From Nitrospiraceae bacterium (GTDB lineage Bacteria; Nitrospirota; Nitrospiria; Nitrospirales; UBA8639), in assembly GCA_020632595.1 (NCBI GenBank), contig JACKFF010000004.1, forward strand, positions 186,001 to 250,000: DNA of 64,000 nt, given 5' to 3'. Numbering within the stretch: the first letter of the stretch is position 1; each line of letters starts with the position of its first letter. Below, piece after piece: positions 27,319-36,485 of this stretch. The notes under the pieces were generated by a model, which was not told the origin of the DNA, did not search any database, and saw only the letters and a list, made by a program, of their open reading frames with translations. The position numbers and the translations under genes are program-made.

Positions 27319-28026
27319 TTATTTCGACTTCCTTGAATCCTGGCGACGCACCGGACGCTTGCCGTTTCCATTCCCGGCTTTCATCGTTCCGGTCCCATTG
27401 GCCTTCTTTTTCGCCAGTCCGTGACCATTCGTCTGCACGTGACCATTAACCGGCTTGTCGTGCACCTGACTTAGGTTTCTATCCGCCTCGCGCAGGAATT
27501 TCACCATCTGATCCATAGAATGCAACATCACTTCAAGCGTGTCTTTTTGTTGTCGATCAAGGTTTTGATATAAATTTTCAAGTTTTCGTTCAAGTTCCTG
27601 TCCGTCGCTGGAAGTGCGATATTCTTTGCCACGTTCCCGCAAAACACTTCCGAACTGATCCAGAATGGAGATCACACCAAATAAAATATCCAACGTTACG
27701 TCCTGTGATTCCCGGCCATGAGGATAGGGGTGCGGACGGCAATGGGAACAGGCCAGGAACTGTTCATCTCTTCCCATGCTCCATCTGGCAAAAAGCGCCG
27801 ACCGGGAATCGTCAGCAATATTCGAACATTCCCGGCGATGAAGTTTCCCATAAACCGGATCGAATTGATACGGGGCCATGGCTGCTTCGGCTTGGCCATC
27901 AATACGTAACAGGGGGCGCGCATCGCTGACCTTTCCTTGAGACCGCAGCTCCTGAAGGGCAATCGCAAACATATCACCCCAATACACTTCTGTGGTTCCT
28001 GTTGTATCCTCAGGAGAACGTCCCAT
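27319..28026 (-). CDS. Hypothetical protein with CxxC motif and basic tail
   Basis: About 235 residues from the ATG at 28026; an earlier TTG and a later ATG (27972) are possible starts. The middle holds YGKLHRRECSNIADDSRSAL and FLACSHCRPHPYP, which could form a small zinc site. A helical segment follows (LDILFGVISILDQFGSVLRE, then a charged coiled coil to about residue 185). The tail is Lys/Asn/Gly-rich and basic (NGHGLAKKKANGTG). The long amphipathic helices with a basic tail recall granule-coating proteins, but that is inference. Confidence 0.7.
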   Translation of the reverse strand: MGRSPEDTTGTTEVYWGDMFAIALQELRSQGKVSDARPLLRIDGQAEAAMAPYQFDPVYGKLHRRECSNIADDSRSALFARWSMGRDEQFLACSHCRPHPYPHGRESQDVTLDILFGVISILDQFGSVLRERGKEYRTSSDGQELERKLENLYQNLDRQQKDTLEVMLHSMDQMVKFLREADRNLSQVHDKPVNGHVQTNGHGLAKKKANGTGTMKAGNGNGKRPVRRQDSRKSK

Positions 28027-28142
28027 ATTTCTCTGTGCGCCTGACCACCGGGCCTCCTCTTTTATGCACCTGTGCCTCCCTGAAAATAGGATCAACCGGA
28101 GACACCACTTCCATCACAGTCGAGGTGATACCGCCTGGGAGC

Positions 28143-29054
28143 TTAATCATAGACCGCCCAGGCCAACTCTCGATGCGTTTTTTGCAGACGATGCTTTTTG
28201 AGACGGGTTGCAAAATATTTGGTCAAAAAGGCAATCAGCAAATCCCGCCCTGAGCCTTCCGGTAGCCCCTGCCGCAAACGGGCAATATGCCCTTGAAAGA
28301 TCCGACGAAGAGTGCGTTCGGGGTCGGCAACCTGATTGAGGTAAGTCAACCGATGATAATGCAAGTCTGAATAGCAATCCCCGTGATCATCGATATGCAT
28401 GATCAAGGAGCCTGCGAGAAAGATCATACTTACATAATGCAGCGGAACCGCTGGGACTAAAAATCCCGTGAGAACTAAAATCGCATGGCCGCTTCGGTTC
28501 CTGGCGCTTTCCCGTAAGATTCGCAATTGTTCCCGGCGGGGACGTGAGCGAATGCTCTCCGGATCAGAACGGAAGGCCACATCCCGTTTTTGTGCCTGAA
28601 AGAGCAACAGTATGGCTTGCCGAAGGAGAGGATCCAAGACGTCCCGTTCAGCAAATAACCGCGCAATAATCACATAAAACAGTTTTTCTCGATCCGTCTG
28701 AATTTCAAACCAGCCCTTGGTCAACAGATCGTCCATCCGATCAATATAGGAATTGGCAACATCCAATCCAAAGTCATCAATAAAGCTATCCGCAAGAAAA
28801 CAACATCCGCCGAACAAACTGCCGATCATTTGCCGACGCGCATCATAGGGGAACCCGGCAATCTCCGCACAGGCATGGCCCACAACAGTCATTTTGGCAC
28901 TCAATTCCATCATCTTCCGGTATTCATCCTGCCGTTGGTTAAACAGGTCGGGATAATACTCCAGCACTAACGGCTTCAGAGAGACCACCACCTGTTTGCG
29001 ATAAAAACTGAACAATTGATCAAGAGGCGTATGGAGGGATTGGGACGCATACAT
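28143..29054 (-). CDS. Class I isoprenoid synthase-like protein
   Basis: 303 residues from the ATG at 29054 (an upstream TTG would add a hydrophobic 40-residue extension). All-helical. Two Asp-rich motifs sit where prenyltransferases and terpene synthases bind Mg-diphosphate: LADSFIDDFGLD at residues 87-98 and IDDHGDCYSD at 221-230. This supports the class I terpenoid-synthase fold, but the usual first DDxxD is altered to DxxxDD. The product cannot be predicted. It heads the cluster whose flavoprotein belongs to the geranylgeranyl reductase family, 117 bp upstream of the next gene. Confidence 0.7.
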   Translation of the reverse strand: MYASQSLHTPLDQLFSFYRKQVVVSLKPLVLEYYPDLFNQRQDEYRKMMELSAKMTVVGHACAEIAGFPYDARRQMIGSLFGGCCFLADSFIDDFGLDVANSYIDRMDDLLTKGWFEIQTDREKLFYVIIARLFAERDVLDPLLRQAILLLFQAQKRDVAFRSDPESIRSRPRREQLRILRESARNRSGHAILVLTGFLVPAVPLHYVSMIFLAGSLIMHIDDHGDCYSDLHYHRLTYLNQVADPERTLRRIFQGHIARLRQGLPEGSGRDLLIAFLTKYFATRLKKHRLQKTHRELAWAVYD

Positions 29055-29519
29055 GGGAAAAAATTCTCGTCGGAACGAATGGGTTCCTATTATAAAGCGT
29101 TGAAACCAAACTTTAAATATTACCCAATGAATCCTGACAAAAAAGTTCAGAATTAAAACAAGCGTATAATCCAACTAATGCAACGGTTATGCCTTTAGGC
29201 AGTCATGCCAGTGTGGATAACTGTAAACGGAGCCGGATTCGTGTTTCATCCCAAATCTCCACCAAATGAAAGGCTTGTATCAGAATTCTGGCAACAGCGG
29301 ACCCCACTGAAAAAAACTCGTGGGATTAGTGTGCGAACGGCGTAGGCATTCAACTTCACCGCACTAATGCATGCGTCAACGGCATATTTGATATCTCATA
29401 AAAGCTGAGATACCTTGCGATAAAAAACAATCGGAGGGTTGCATGTTGTCAAATAATTAGAAGATAGGGATAGGCCAGAGTTCAGCATTGACGAGAAGGG
29501 CTGTCATCCTAGCTAGAAC
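29055..29519 (-). other. Intergenic stretch upstream of the cluster
   Basis: About 465 bp between the isoprenoid-synthase-like gene and the Rieske fusion gene. It should contain the cluster promoter, but no convincing -35/-10 pair was found. A 7-bp inverted repeat (TATCTCA/TGAGATA, 29392-29413) has no T-run. No tRNA or ORF is supported. Confidence 0.4.
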
Positions 29520-30671
29520 TTATTCCGGCTTGACCGCTGGATTTTTTTCAGCGTCTGTAAAACCATGCAGCTGAGCCCTGGTATCTAGCTCGTGAGCTTT
29601 TCGCCCGCCTCTCGCCGTGCGGCATTCCCCCAAATCTCCGTGTACCAGGAGGCGGGCCATTTGAACGCAGCGTTCTACCAAGGCCATCGCGCCCTCCCGG
29701 AGTGATCGGGACTTCTGCACATAGCGCATATTATTTTGCATGTCCTCCGCACTCCATCCCCGGGAATGGGCAATGTAGGGAAACTGCGGAAACTGCACAC
29801 CGATTTCGGCGAAAAATCCGAGTAGTTGCCCGGCCACGGCCTGAATATTATCCTGCCCGCCGGTAATGATAAACCCGCCGACTTTATTCTGAAGCAGATG
29901 GGTATCTGAAATCGTTTCTTGATTCTGAATGCAGTTCATCCGCTCAACCATCTTGAAATAAAGGCTGCTTGCGGCCCCCCATCGAATGGGAGTGGCCAGT
30001 ACCAGGACATCAGCCCAATGGACCAGCCCTTCGTAGACCTGGTCCATCTCATCTTGGGGATCCATCTGCGTAATCGAACAGGGCCAGGTACAAGCCCGTG
30101 ATGATTTGGAATAAAAACCTTCACAGGGGCGAAAGGACAGATCCCGAAGACGCAACAACCGCGTTTCACATTCTAAATTGTCCGAGGCATGCGTCAGCCC
30201 GACTTCAAGCAAATCATCTGAAGTACTGTAGCGCGGATGACCAGGCGTCATGACCGTCGTGGAAAGTCCCAGAACCCGGATCGGACCGTCCTCCCTGCGG
30301 GGAGGTCGAGCAAGCGGATGGGGTTCATGTGCTTGACGCGTTCGTTTCGAAATCGGCGTGGATCGAATCAAGACCCGCCCGTTCTTTACTTTCACGTCAT
30401 AGGCCGGCACTGCATCTTCTTCATACCCGGGCTCCCCTTTACCGGTCTGATAATGAAACTTCCAATAATGCCAGGGACAGACGACGTACTCTCCCTCCAA
30501 TGTGCCTTCACCCAACGGCCCGCCCACATGGTTGCACGCGCCATTGATCGCTCCGAACTGCTCATTGCAGTAAGTTAACGCCACTGGTGTTCGTCCGATC
30601 AGCACTTGCTGCACCGGCTGATGTTTCAACTCGTCTGCACCACCGACATCGACCCAGGTTTCATCGGGCAT
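29520..30671 (-). CDS. Rieske [2Fe-2S] - flavodoxin-like (FMN reductase) fusion protein
   Basis: 383 residues. Residues 1-105 are a small Rieske ferredoxin domain with ligands C46, H48, C65 and H68 (CNHVGGPLGEG and CPWHYWKFH). After a basic linker, residues about 130-330 form an NADPH-dependent FMN reductase/flavodoxin domain (IRVLGLSTTVMTPGHPRYST; VLVLATPIRWGAASSLYFKM; IITGGQDNIQAVAGQLLGFF). Fusing the two would let one polypeptide pass electrons between FMN and the iron-sulfur centre. No signal peptide, so cytoplasmic. It lies 80 bp downstream of a cupredoxin gene. The redox partner is unknown. Confidence 0.85.
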   Translation of the reverse strand: MPDETWVDVGGADELKHQPVQQVLIGRTPVALTYCNEQFGAINGACNHVGGPLGEGTLEGEYVVCPWHYWKFHYQTGKGEPGYEEDAVPAYDVKVKNGRVLIRSTPISKRTRQAHEPHPLARPPRREDGPIRVLGLSTTVMTPGHPRYSTSDDLLEVGLTHASDNLECETRLLRLRDLSFRPCEGFYSKSSRACTWPCSITQMDPQDEMDQVYEGLVHWADVLVLATPIRWGAASSLYFKMVERMNCIQNQETISDTHLLQNKVGGFIITGGQDNIQAVAGQLLGFFAEIGVQFPQFPYIAHSRGWSAEDMQNNMRYVQKSRSLREGAMALVERCVQMARLLVHGDLGECRTARGGRKAHELDTRAQLHGFTDAEKNPAVKPE

Positions 30672-30751
30672 GCGAGCTCCTCGGTTAGATTATCCCGTCC
30701 ATTTTTTACAGTAAAAATGTCATGGTCAACAACTGGAGAGAGCGTGCAATC

Positions 30752-31129
30752 CTATTGCGGAGGAGCAGCTCTGCCTTTCGGATCCTCTACGATTAACGTT
30801 CCGCCCATAATCGGATGGATTTGACAGTGGTATGAATAGCGGCCAGGGGGTAGCCCTGGGAGGGTATACGTCTTTCCGGGTGCGACCTTCCCGGAATCAA
30901 ACAGACACGGTTTTTCTGTTCCACAATCATCATGCTGGACGGTATGAGGAGATGCGGTCGCATTAATCCATTGAATGGGAACATCGGCCCAGACGACGGC
31001 TTCATGCGGATAATAATAGGGAGGGAAATGTTCCATCCGGATTGGTTCATTTATTAATTCAGCCGCTACCAAAAGGTTGCTCATCAAAAACAAACTTATA
31101 CAGATGATAAAATGAATCTTTTTCAGAAT
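30752..31129 (-). CDS. Secreted cupredoxin (plastocyanin-like)
   Basis: A periplasmic blue-copper-type protein of about 125 residues. Copper ligands are visible: His in PHTVQHDD, then Cys, His and Met in YSYHCQIHPIMGG. The signal peptide (KKIHFIICISLFLMSNLLVAA) is immediately preceded by AAAGGAGATAGA, but the codons after it are ATT CTG AAA, with no ATG, GTG or TTG. The likely start is therefore ATT (31129) or CTG (31126). A TTG at 31186 has no ribosome-binding site and would spoil the signal peptide. Probably a small electron carrier. Confidence 0.8.
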   Translation of the reverse strand: MLKKIHFIICISLFLMSNLLVAAELINEPIRMEHFPPYYYPHEAVVWADVPIQWINATASPHTVQHDDCGTEKPCLFDSGKVAPGKTYTLPGLPPGRYSYHCQIHPIMGGTLIVEDPKGRAAPPQ

Positions 31130-31277
31130 TCTATCTCCTTTTTGTGAAGTGGCAGAATTGTCGCCTTTGTACTCACATGTTACCAAAGCTCAAAAGGGTA
31201 GCAAAAATGATCGCAACCCTCCGAACTCCATCATGGTTTAGTGACATGGCCGATACTTTTGAGGGACTGGTGCAGTC

Positions 31278-31619
31278 TTATAGAAAGAGAACATCTACGA
31301 GCACGGCACAAATGGAGATAGTGGATAAGGCAATCGCCGCAAGGCTAAGTTTCAAGGTGCGCTGCTGATTGGATGTGGCCACTGAGGCGGCCTGTTCGAT
31401 GGCCGCAACGGTGCGTTGCAATTGTTCGGCGAGTTCTTTGACATGTGTGGCATTTTGGGAGGCAGCTGCTTGTAATTCGCTGATCTGTTGTTGCAATAGA
31501 TGTGCTTGATCCGTGGTAGGAGCAGCGCCTTTTTTAGTAAATGCGGGTGCGGTGGCCGAAATAATTGTTCCGATATGTGGAAGAACGGCTTTCAGTGCCG
31601 GAATAAGCCATGTTGCCAT
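31278..31619 (-). CDS. Small coiled-coil protein with C-terminal membrane helix
   Basis: 113 residues. Starts MATWLIPALKAVLPHIGTII, a hydrophobic/amphipathic N-terminus. A Gln/Ala-rich coiled coil follows (HLLQQQISELQAAASQNATH, about residues 40-85), and a C-terminal transmembrane helix (LKLSLAAIALSTISICAVLVDVLFL region). No family recognised. The tail-anchored layout suggests a membrane-associated oligomer. It lies between the cupredoxin and MarC genes on the same strand. Confidence 0.65.
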   Translation of the reverse strand: MATWLIPALKAVLPHIGTIISATAPAFTKKGAAPTTDQAHLLQQQISELQAAASQNATHVKELAEQLQRTVAAIEQAASVATSNQQRTLKLSLAAIALSTISICAVLVDVLFL

Positions 31620-31760
31620 AGAAATGCCTCACAACAATAAAGATCAGTTGGGTCGAACGAAGTCCCAATAGCAATATGCTGAAAATGTAGCCATTTGTCA
31701 AAGACATGGCGATGAAGCTTATGAGACGTCCAAAAACAGAATCGGGAGGGACGCGCAGAG

Positions 31761-32381
31761 TTACGGTGGGGCACCCATCCACTGCGGGATACGTAAGGCC
31801 TCCATGACGAATTCAGTCGATAACGCAGCTAGAATCATTCCCATGACCCGAACCAATATCGAAGCCCCGTTCATCCCGATCACCTTGAGTATGGGAGTGG
31901 CTGCGAGCATACAGACCAGTGTTACGGCCAGTATGCTTAAAAGAATGGCCGCTGTGGTCGCTTGGGTAGGAATGGAATACACATGGTTATCCGTTAACAG
32001 GATGACAGCCAATATCGCCCCCGGAGTCGCGATAGACGGCACGGCTAGCGGAAAGACGGCGATATCGTGGCCGGGCTCCTCGGTCGTCTGGTTGCTGGTG
32101 ACCCCGCTTCCAAAAACCATTTGAAGACCGAATAAAAACAGGATGACTCCTCCGGCCACTTGCAAAGACAGGAGCCGGATGCCCATGGCTGAAAGCAGAA
32201 CCTGACCGATGACAATCGCCCCCAGGAGTATGGCTGCGCTGTATAAGATGGCTTTCCATGCGGTTTTTTTGCGCTGCTTTTGGTCCAATTTACTGGTAAT
32301 CGCGGTAAAAATGGCCAATGTCCCGATCGGGTCTATTGTGGTCCACAAGATCAAGGCATCCCGGATAAACTTCTCAGTCAT
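31761..32381 (-). CDS. MarC/NAAT family membrane protein
   Basis: 206 residues with six predicted membrane helices. Family signatures are seen at the start (LWTTIDPIGTLAIFTAIT) and after helix 4 (FPLAVPSIATPGAILAVILL). The MarC family is of unsettled transport function; the old link to multiple antibiotic resistance is not supported by experiments. Preceded by an AAGGACAT-like site. No obvious functional link to its neighbours. Confidence 0.88.
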   Translation of the reverse strand: MTEKFIRDALILWTTIDPIGTLAIFTAITSKLDQKQRKKTAWKAILYSAAILLGAIVIGQVLLSAMGIRLLSLQVAGGVILFLFGLQMVFGSGVTSNQTTEEPGHDIAVFPLAVPSIATPGAILAVILLTDNHVYSIPTQATTAAILLSILAVTLVCMLAATPILKVIGMNGASILVRVMGMILAALSTEFVMEALRIPQWMGAPP

Positions 32382-32495
32382 ATGAATGTCCTTTTTCCGT
32401 GCTCAACGTACATTTCAATTTTTGACTATCACACAAAGAGCCAATGAAGCGCAGGCTTACCCTTTCCGCACCATTGCTTGACAGGTCATCAAGTC

Positions 32496-32855
32496 TTACT
32501 TCTTCACAAAGAGATAAATGGCCAAACCCATGAGCAGGACCGCAAAGATTTTCTTGAACAATTCTGTGGGGACACCTTCAACAAGGCGTGCACCGATTTG
32601 TGCCCCAATGATTCCGCCCAGGCCGAGCAGGAGGCCATATTTGTAATCCACATGAGCCATCCTCCCGTGGGCAATTAAGGCCGAGACCGCAATCACCAGG
32701 ATTCCGACGAATGAGGTGCCAACGGCTTTTTGTGCGGTGAAACCGAGAAATAAGAGCAGAGGGACCATCAGGAATCCGCCACCGAGCCCGGTGAAGGCGG
32801 CGCCCATACCCACAAATACCCCGCTCGCGATAATAGCTAACGATGTACCATCCAT
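32496..32855 (-). CDS. Half-size TSUP (TauE/SafE-like) permease
   Basis: 119 residues with four predicted membrane helices, from the ATG at 32855 with AAGGA upstream. Signatures: GMGAAFTGLGGGFLMVPLLL and KAVGTSFVGILVIAVSALIA, then GIIGAQIGARLVEGVP. Full TSUP proteins have two such repeats (about 250 residues); this is one, complete at both ends, so it would have to dimerise. Relatives export or import small sulfur- or carbon-containing anions. It stops at a normal stop codon with no second half nearby. Confidence 0.8.
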   Translation of the reverse strand: MDGTSLAIIASGVFVGMGAAFTGLGGGFLMVPLLLFLGFTAQKAVGTSFVGILVIAVSALIAHGRMAHVDYKYGLLLGLGGIIGAQIGARLVEGVPTELFKKIFAVLLMGLAIYLFVKK

Positions 32856-33214
32856 GTAAACTTTCCTTTTCGATCTTGTGTGGAACCAAAGAATCAACGG
32901 TAACAATGAACTGCGCAGTTGGCTGCCAACTGCGTATTCAATTCGAACAGGTGATGTGCAAAACCCCTTTTCGCCTTCCTTCAATCCAGTAACCATGGCT
33001 CTGATAAAGTGGAAACAAGGGTGCACATGGAATGCGTATCAAGAAATTCAACCGTGCCTGGGCGATATCCCTAGAAAGAAACCACCGTATTCACGTAAAA
33101 TTGACCCACACAACGAGCTGTAATTTGAAAGTTTTCGAGTTTCAATAATACCCCACTCCACCGTTAAGCGATATCTCAAAATAAATTCACTCTCTTAATC
33201 GAAACGAGGCTTTC

Positions 33215-34072
33215 ATGACTTCTCCTGAATATGACTCTCCCCAACCGGTTTCAATGGCTCAATTGGCCGATGCCCATCTTCTTTACCAAAAGAGCGTGCA
33301 AAGCCCTGAAGTGGATATACCGTTCCTCACCGAATATTTCGAGGGATATACCAACACTTCGCTACGCCATTTTCGGGAGGATTTCTGCGGAACTGCGTTG
33401 TTATCCTCCCATTTCGTGACCCGGCATCCCGACAATCATGCCTTGGGCATCGACTTGGATTGGCCCACGCTGAATTGGGGTATCAAACACAACGTTGCTC
33501 ATCTGACTCCCCAGCAACAGCAGCGCCTCACATTGGTGAATGACAATGTCTTGAACGTCCAACACCCTCTCTCGCAACTCACCGTCGCCATGAATTTTAG
33601 TTATATGGTGTTCCGTGATCGTCCGACTCTTTTACAATATTTCAGGAATGCCAGGCGGTCGCTTCAGCCCGGCGGGTTGTTTGTGCTGGATATCTGGGGA
33701 GGCAGCGAAACGCAGGTGGAGCAAGAGGAGCATCGAGACATCGACAATCCCGCTGACGACGGCATTGGCGATTTCATCTTCGTTTGGGATCAGGATGTCT
33801 TTGAACCCTCCACGTATTTCTGTACAACCCGGATTCATTTTCTCTTCCGCGATGGCAGTGAGCTTCGTAATGCCTTTGTCTATGATTGGCGCTTGTGGAC
33901 GATTCCCGAAGTCACGGAACTCCTGCAAGAGGCCGGTTTTGAAGACGTGCACTTTCTCTGGGAAGGCCTCGATGCAGAAGCGAATGAAGGGACCGGTACG
34001 TATCATCGCGTCGAGAAAGGTGATTCCGACCCCTCATGGATTGCCTATGTGGTCGGAAAGAATCCGGAATAA
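33215..34072 (+). CDS. Class I SAM-dependent methyltransferase
   Basis: 285 residues. SAM motif region: FREDFCGTALLSSHFVTRHP and ALGIDLDWPTLNWGIKHN near residues 55-90, then QPGGLFVLDIWGG (post-motif) near 160. The C-terminal part is beta-rich (IHFLFRDGSELRNAFVYDWR). The pattern fits a family of uncharacterised small-molecule methyltransferases; the substrate is unknown. GAGG precedes the ATG by five bases. It stands alone, 146 bp before the NFACT gene. Confidence 0.85.
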   Translation: MTSPEYDSPQPVSMAQLADAHLLYQKSVQSPEVDIPFLTEYFEGYTNTSLRHFREDFCGTALLSSHFVTRHPDNHALGIDLDWPTLNWGIKHNVAHLTPQQQQRLTLVNDNVLNVQHPLSQLTVAMNFSYMVFRDRPTLLQYFRNARRSLQPGGLFVLDIWGGSETQVEQEEHRDIDNPADDGIGDFIFVWDQDVFEPSTYFCTTRIHFLFRDGSELRNAFVYDWRLWTIPEVTELLQEAGFEDVHFLWEGLDAEANEGTGTYHRVEKGDSDPSWIAYVVGKNPE

Positions 34073-34218
34073 GGGATGGTGTTCCAACTTAATCTAAGAC
34101 CTCATATCTCCAGATCAATCTTTGCAACCGGAACAACCGCTGCCGGGGATGTTTCCGAAAAAATTGACATATTCATTTCATTTGTCCCCCATCTTTTTCG
34201 AGCCGGCACCACGTAACT

Positions 34219-35748
34219 ATGGCGCTTTCCCTTTCTGAATGTGAGTCCATTGTCAGGGAATTACGCAAGGCTCTGGTCGGAGGATTCGTCCAGAAAATCC
34301 ACCAACCCCGGGACTTGACCTTAACCCTCGATATTCGCGCCCAGGGACAGACCAGCCACTTACTTGTGTGCGTGGAGCCCCGGTTTGCCCGCCTGCATCT
34401 GACTTCTCAAAAGTTTGAGAATCCGCCGACTCCCCCACCCTTTTGTGCCTTTCTGCGTTCTCATGTGGAGGGTGGACGCATTGCGGAGGTCAGCCAAGAG
34501 CCGGGAGACCGGATTGTGTGTATCACAATAGCAAAAGCCGGGCAGATGTCTGTTTTGGTGATTGCGTTGACCGGCAATCAGGCGAATGTGCATGTCCTCA
34601 ATGAGAAAAAACTGGTCTTGAGATCCTTACGGGATTCCCGTGTGAAGGTGGGAGAGCGCTATACGCCCCCAACGTTGAGGCCGGTGTCTTCCCAGGAAGC
34701 TCTCCCTCCTTCCGCCATGGATAGTCTCGTCCCTCAGGACGAGATTGTTATCACCCGGGAGGGGAAAATTCGTGAACCGCTTTCTGAAGCTGCCACTCAA
34801 GAAACAGGTACCTTTGGCGAAATGTTCCCGGTGTCGTCGGAACTGGAAACCCGATATGGGCAGCGTGAAGAGGAGGAAGGCCGGGATACCATCCTTGAAC
34901 AGCAACTGTCGCAGGTTCGAAAAGCACTCAAACATGCCAAACGAAAAATCCAGGCGTTACAGGAAGATTTCAAAAAGACCGAGCGGTTTCGGGAATATGC
35001 CCGGTATGGAGAACTATTGAAGAGTCATCTCCATGAGATCAAAAAGGGACAAGAGACCATCACCATAATTGATTATTATGATCCGGCCCTGCCTACCCTG
35101 ACGCTCCCTCTTGACCCCGCTAAAGATGGGGTATGGAATATGGAAGATTACTTTCGGAAATATCATAAATACATCGGGGCTCAGGAACATCTCCAACCCC
35201 GTGTGAACGAGGCCCACAAGGAGGTGGCCCGATTGGAGGGGAAATTGGCTCAGTTGGAACAAGGGATTGTGGATCCTGAAGGTTTACCAAGAACGAAGAA
35301 AAAAACAGATCCCTCGATTCCCCAGGGGACGCGGGCATCCAAAGGCCGACCGGCTCCAGCCCAGGGCTACCGGACCTATACCTCTGCCGATGGGCTTCCT
35401 ATTTTAGTTGGGAAAACGGCAAAGGATAATGATCATCTAACATTGAAGGTCGCCAATCCGGATGATCTCTGGCTTCATGCGCGAGGGACACCGGGTTCGC
35501 ACGTGGTTGTCCGGTTGGAAAAAGGGGCCACGGTACCTCCAGAGACATTAAAGGATGCGGCGACGTTGACCCTGTGGTTTAGTGATTTGCGGAAAAGCGG
35601 GAAAGGCGAAGTGATCTATACACTCCGAAAGTTTGTGAAGAAAGCCAAAGGCTTCAAACCCGGCGCCGTGACGGTCGAAAGGGAAAAGTCGATCTGGATT
35701 GAACTCAAAGAAGACCGATTACAACGCCTCAAAGGTCTCCCTTCCTAA
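34219..35748 (+). CDS. NFACT family protein (Rqc2/RqcH-like)
   Basis: 509 residues. An NFACT-N domain (about residues 1-190, resembling Fpg-like folds) is followed by a coiled coil (residues 220-370) and the C-terminal NFACT-R domain with DDLWLHARGTPGSHVVVRLE near residue 420. In bacteria RqcH uses this fold to extend stalled nascent chains with alanine tails on 50S subunits; older annotations call it fibronectin-binding protein. The R-domain region is duplicated 1.2 kb downstream as a decayed copy. No strong ribosome-binding site. Confidence 0.88.
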   Translation: MALSLSECESIVRELRKALVGGFVQKIHQPRDLTLTLDIRAQGQTSHLLVCVEPRFARLHLTSQKFENPPTPPPFCAFLRSHVEGGRIAEVSQEPGDRIVCITIAKAGQMSVLVIALTGNQANVHVLNEKKLVLRSLRDSRVKVGERYTPPTLRPVSSQEALPPSAMDSLVPQDEIVITREGKIREPLSEAATQETGTFGEMFPVSSELETRYGQREEEEGRDTILEQQLSQVRKALKHAKRKIQALQEDFKKTERFREYARYGELLKSHLHEIKKGQETITIIDYYDPALPTLTLPLDPAKDGVWNMEDYFRKYHKYIGAQEHLQPRVNEAHKEVARLEGKLAQLEQGIVDPEGLPRTKKKTDPSIPQGTRASKGRPAPAQGYRTYTSADGLPILVGKTAKDNDHLTLKVANPDDLWLHARGTPGSHVVVRLEKGATVPPETLKDAATLTLWFSDLRKSGKGEVIYTLRKFVKKAKGFKPGAVTVEREKSIWIELKEDRLQRLKGLPS

Positions 35749-35892
35749 AACCAGCCCTCAGTCTGCTCACGTTAGATGCATTATGAAGAAACAGGAATGG
35801 GGCTCAAAGGAAAGGAGTCGAGCTATTCCTGAAAATCCGGGCTATACCCACTCGGATTCTAACTCAGGAAGTTACAATCTGATGTTCCTGGA

Positions 35893-36420
35893 TTATTGAA
35901 AGAAGTGCGAAGGAAGCGAGAGCTTGACGTTGAAGGACGAGTTCGTATGAACCCCATCTTGACGATAGAATTCGAGAGATCCGTTGAGTCCAACCACGAG
36001 AACTTCCTGAATGCCAGAAGCAAGATAGACTTGGACTTTATAGTTGATTTCGACCTGCCGATTTCCAGGTGATAGGACCTCAACGATGAAATCCGGAGCA
36101 CGAACTAATCCCTCTTCGATGGTCACGACCTGCCACTTTTCTTCAGGCATCCAGACAATATCAGGTACCCGAATGCCTGCTGATGTGGTGAGGACCGCAA
36201 CCTCAGGGACCGCTTTCCCGCCAAGCTGTGCGCGCAGTTGATAGGCAATCTCTGCGCAAATAACCTGGCGACGGTTGCTTGGCTTTGGACTCATGATCAG
36301 TTCTCCATGTTCGGTGAGCTCATACCAATCTGGAAGCTGATCATTCTGCGCGAGGTCAGCCCAAACCTGAGATAATTCTTCTGATGAGAGAACAGTGGCA
36401 ATATTCGACATTTGGTTCAT
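35893..36420 (-). CDS. Uma2-family (DUF820) putative endonuclease
   Basis: 175 residues of the PD-(D/E)xK-like fold: EHGELIMSPKPSNRRQVICA near residue 38, VPDIVWMPEEKW near residue 110 (metal-binding Asp), and FIVEVLSPGNRQVEINYKVQ near residue 130 (ExxS region plus Lys). AAAGGAG precedes the ATG. Members are abundant in cyanobacteria and scattered elsewhere; their role is unproven. It lies on the opposite strand exactly between the NFACT gene and its partial copy. Confidence 0.88.
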   Translation of the reverse strand: MNQMSNIATVLSSEELSQVWADLAQNDQLPDWYELTEHGELIMSPKPSNRRQVICAEIAYQLRAQLGGKAVPEVAVLTTSAGIRVPDIVWMPEEKWQVVTIEEGLVRAPDFIVEVLSPGNRQVEINYKVQVYLASGIQEVLVVGLNGSLEFYRQDGVHTNSSFNVKLSLPSHFFQ

Positions 36421-36485
36421 TTTAGGAATCTCCTTTCATCCTGTCAATGAATCTAAGACCGCATAAAAAGCCAATTACTACCTTA

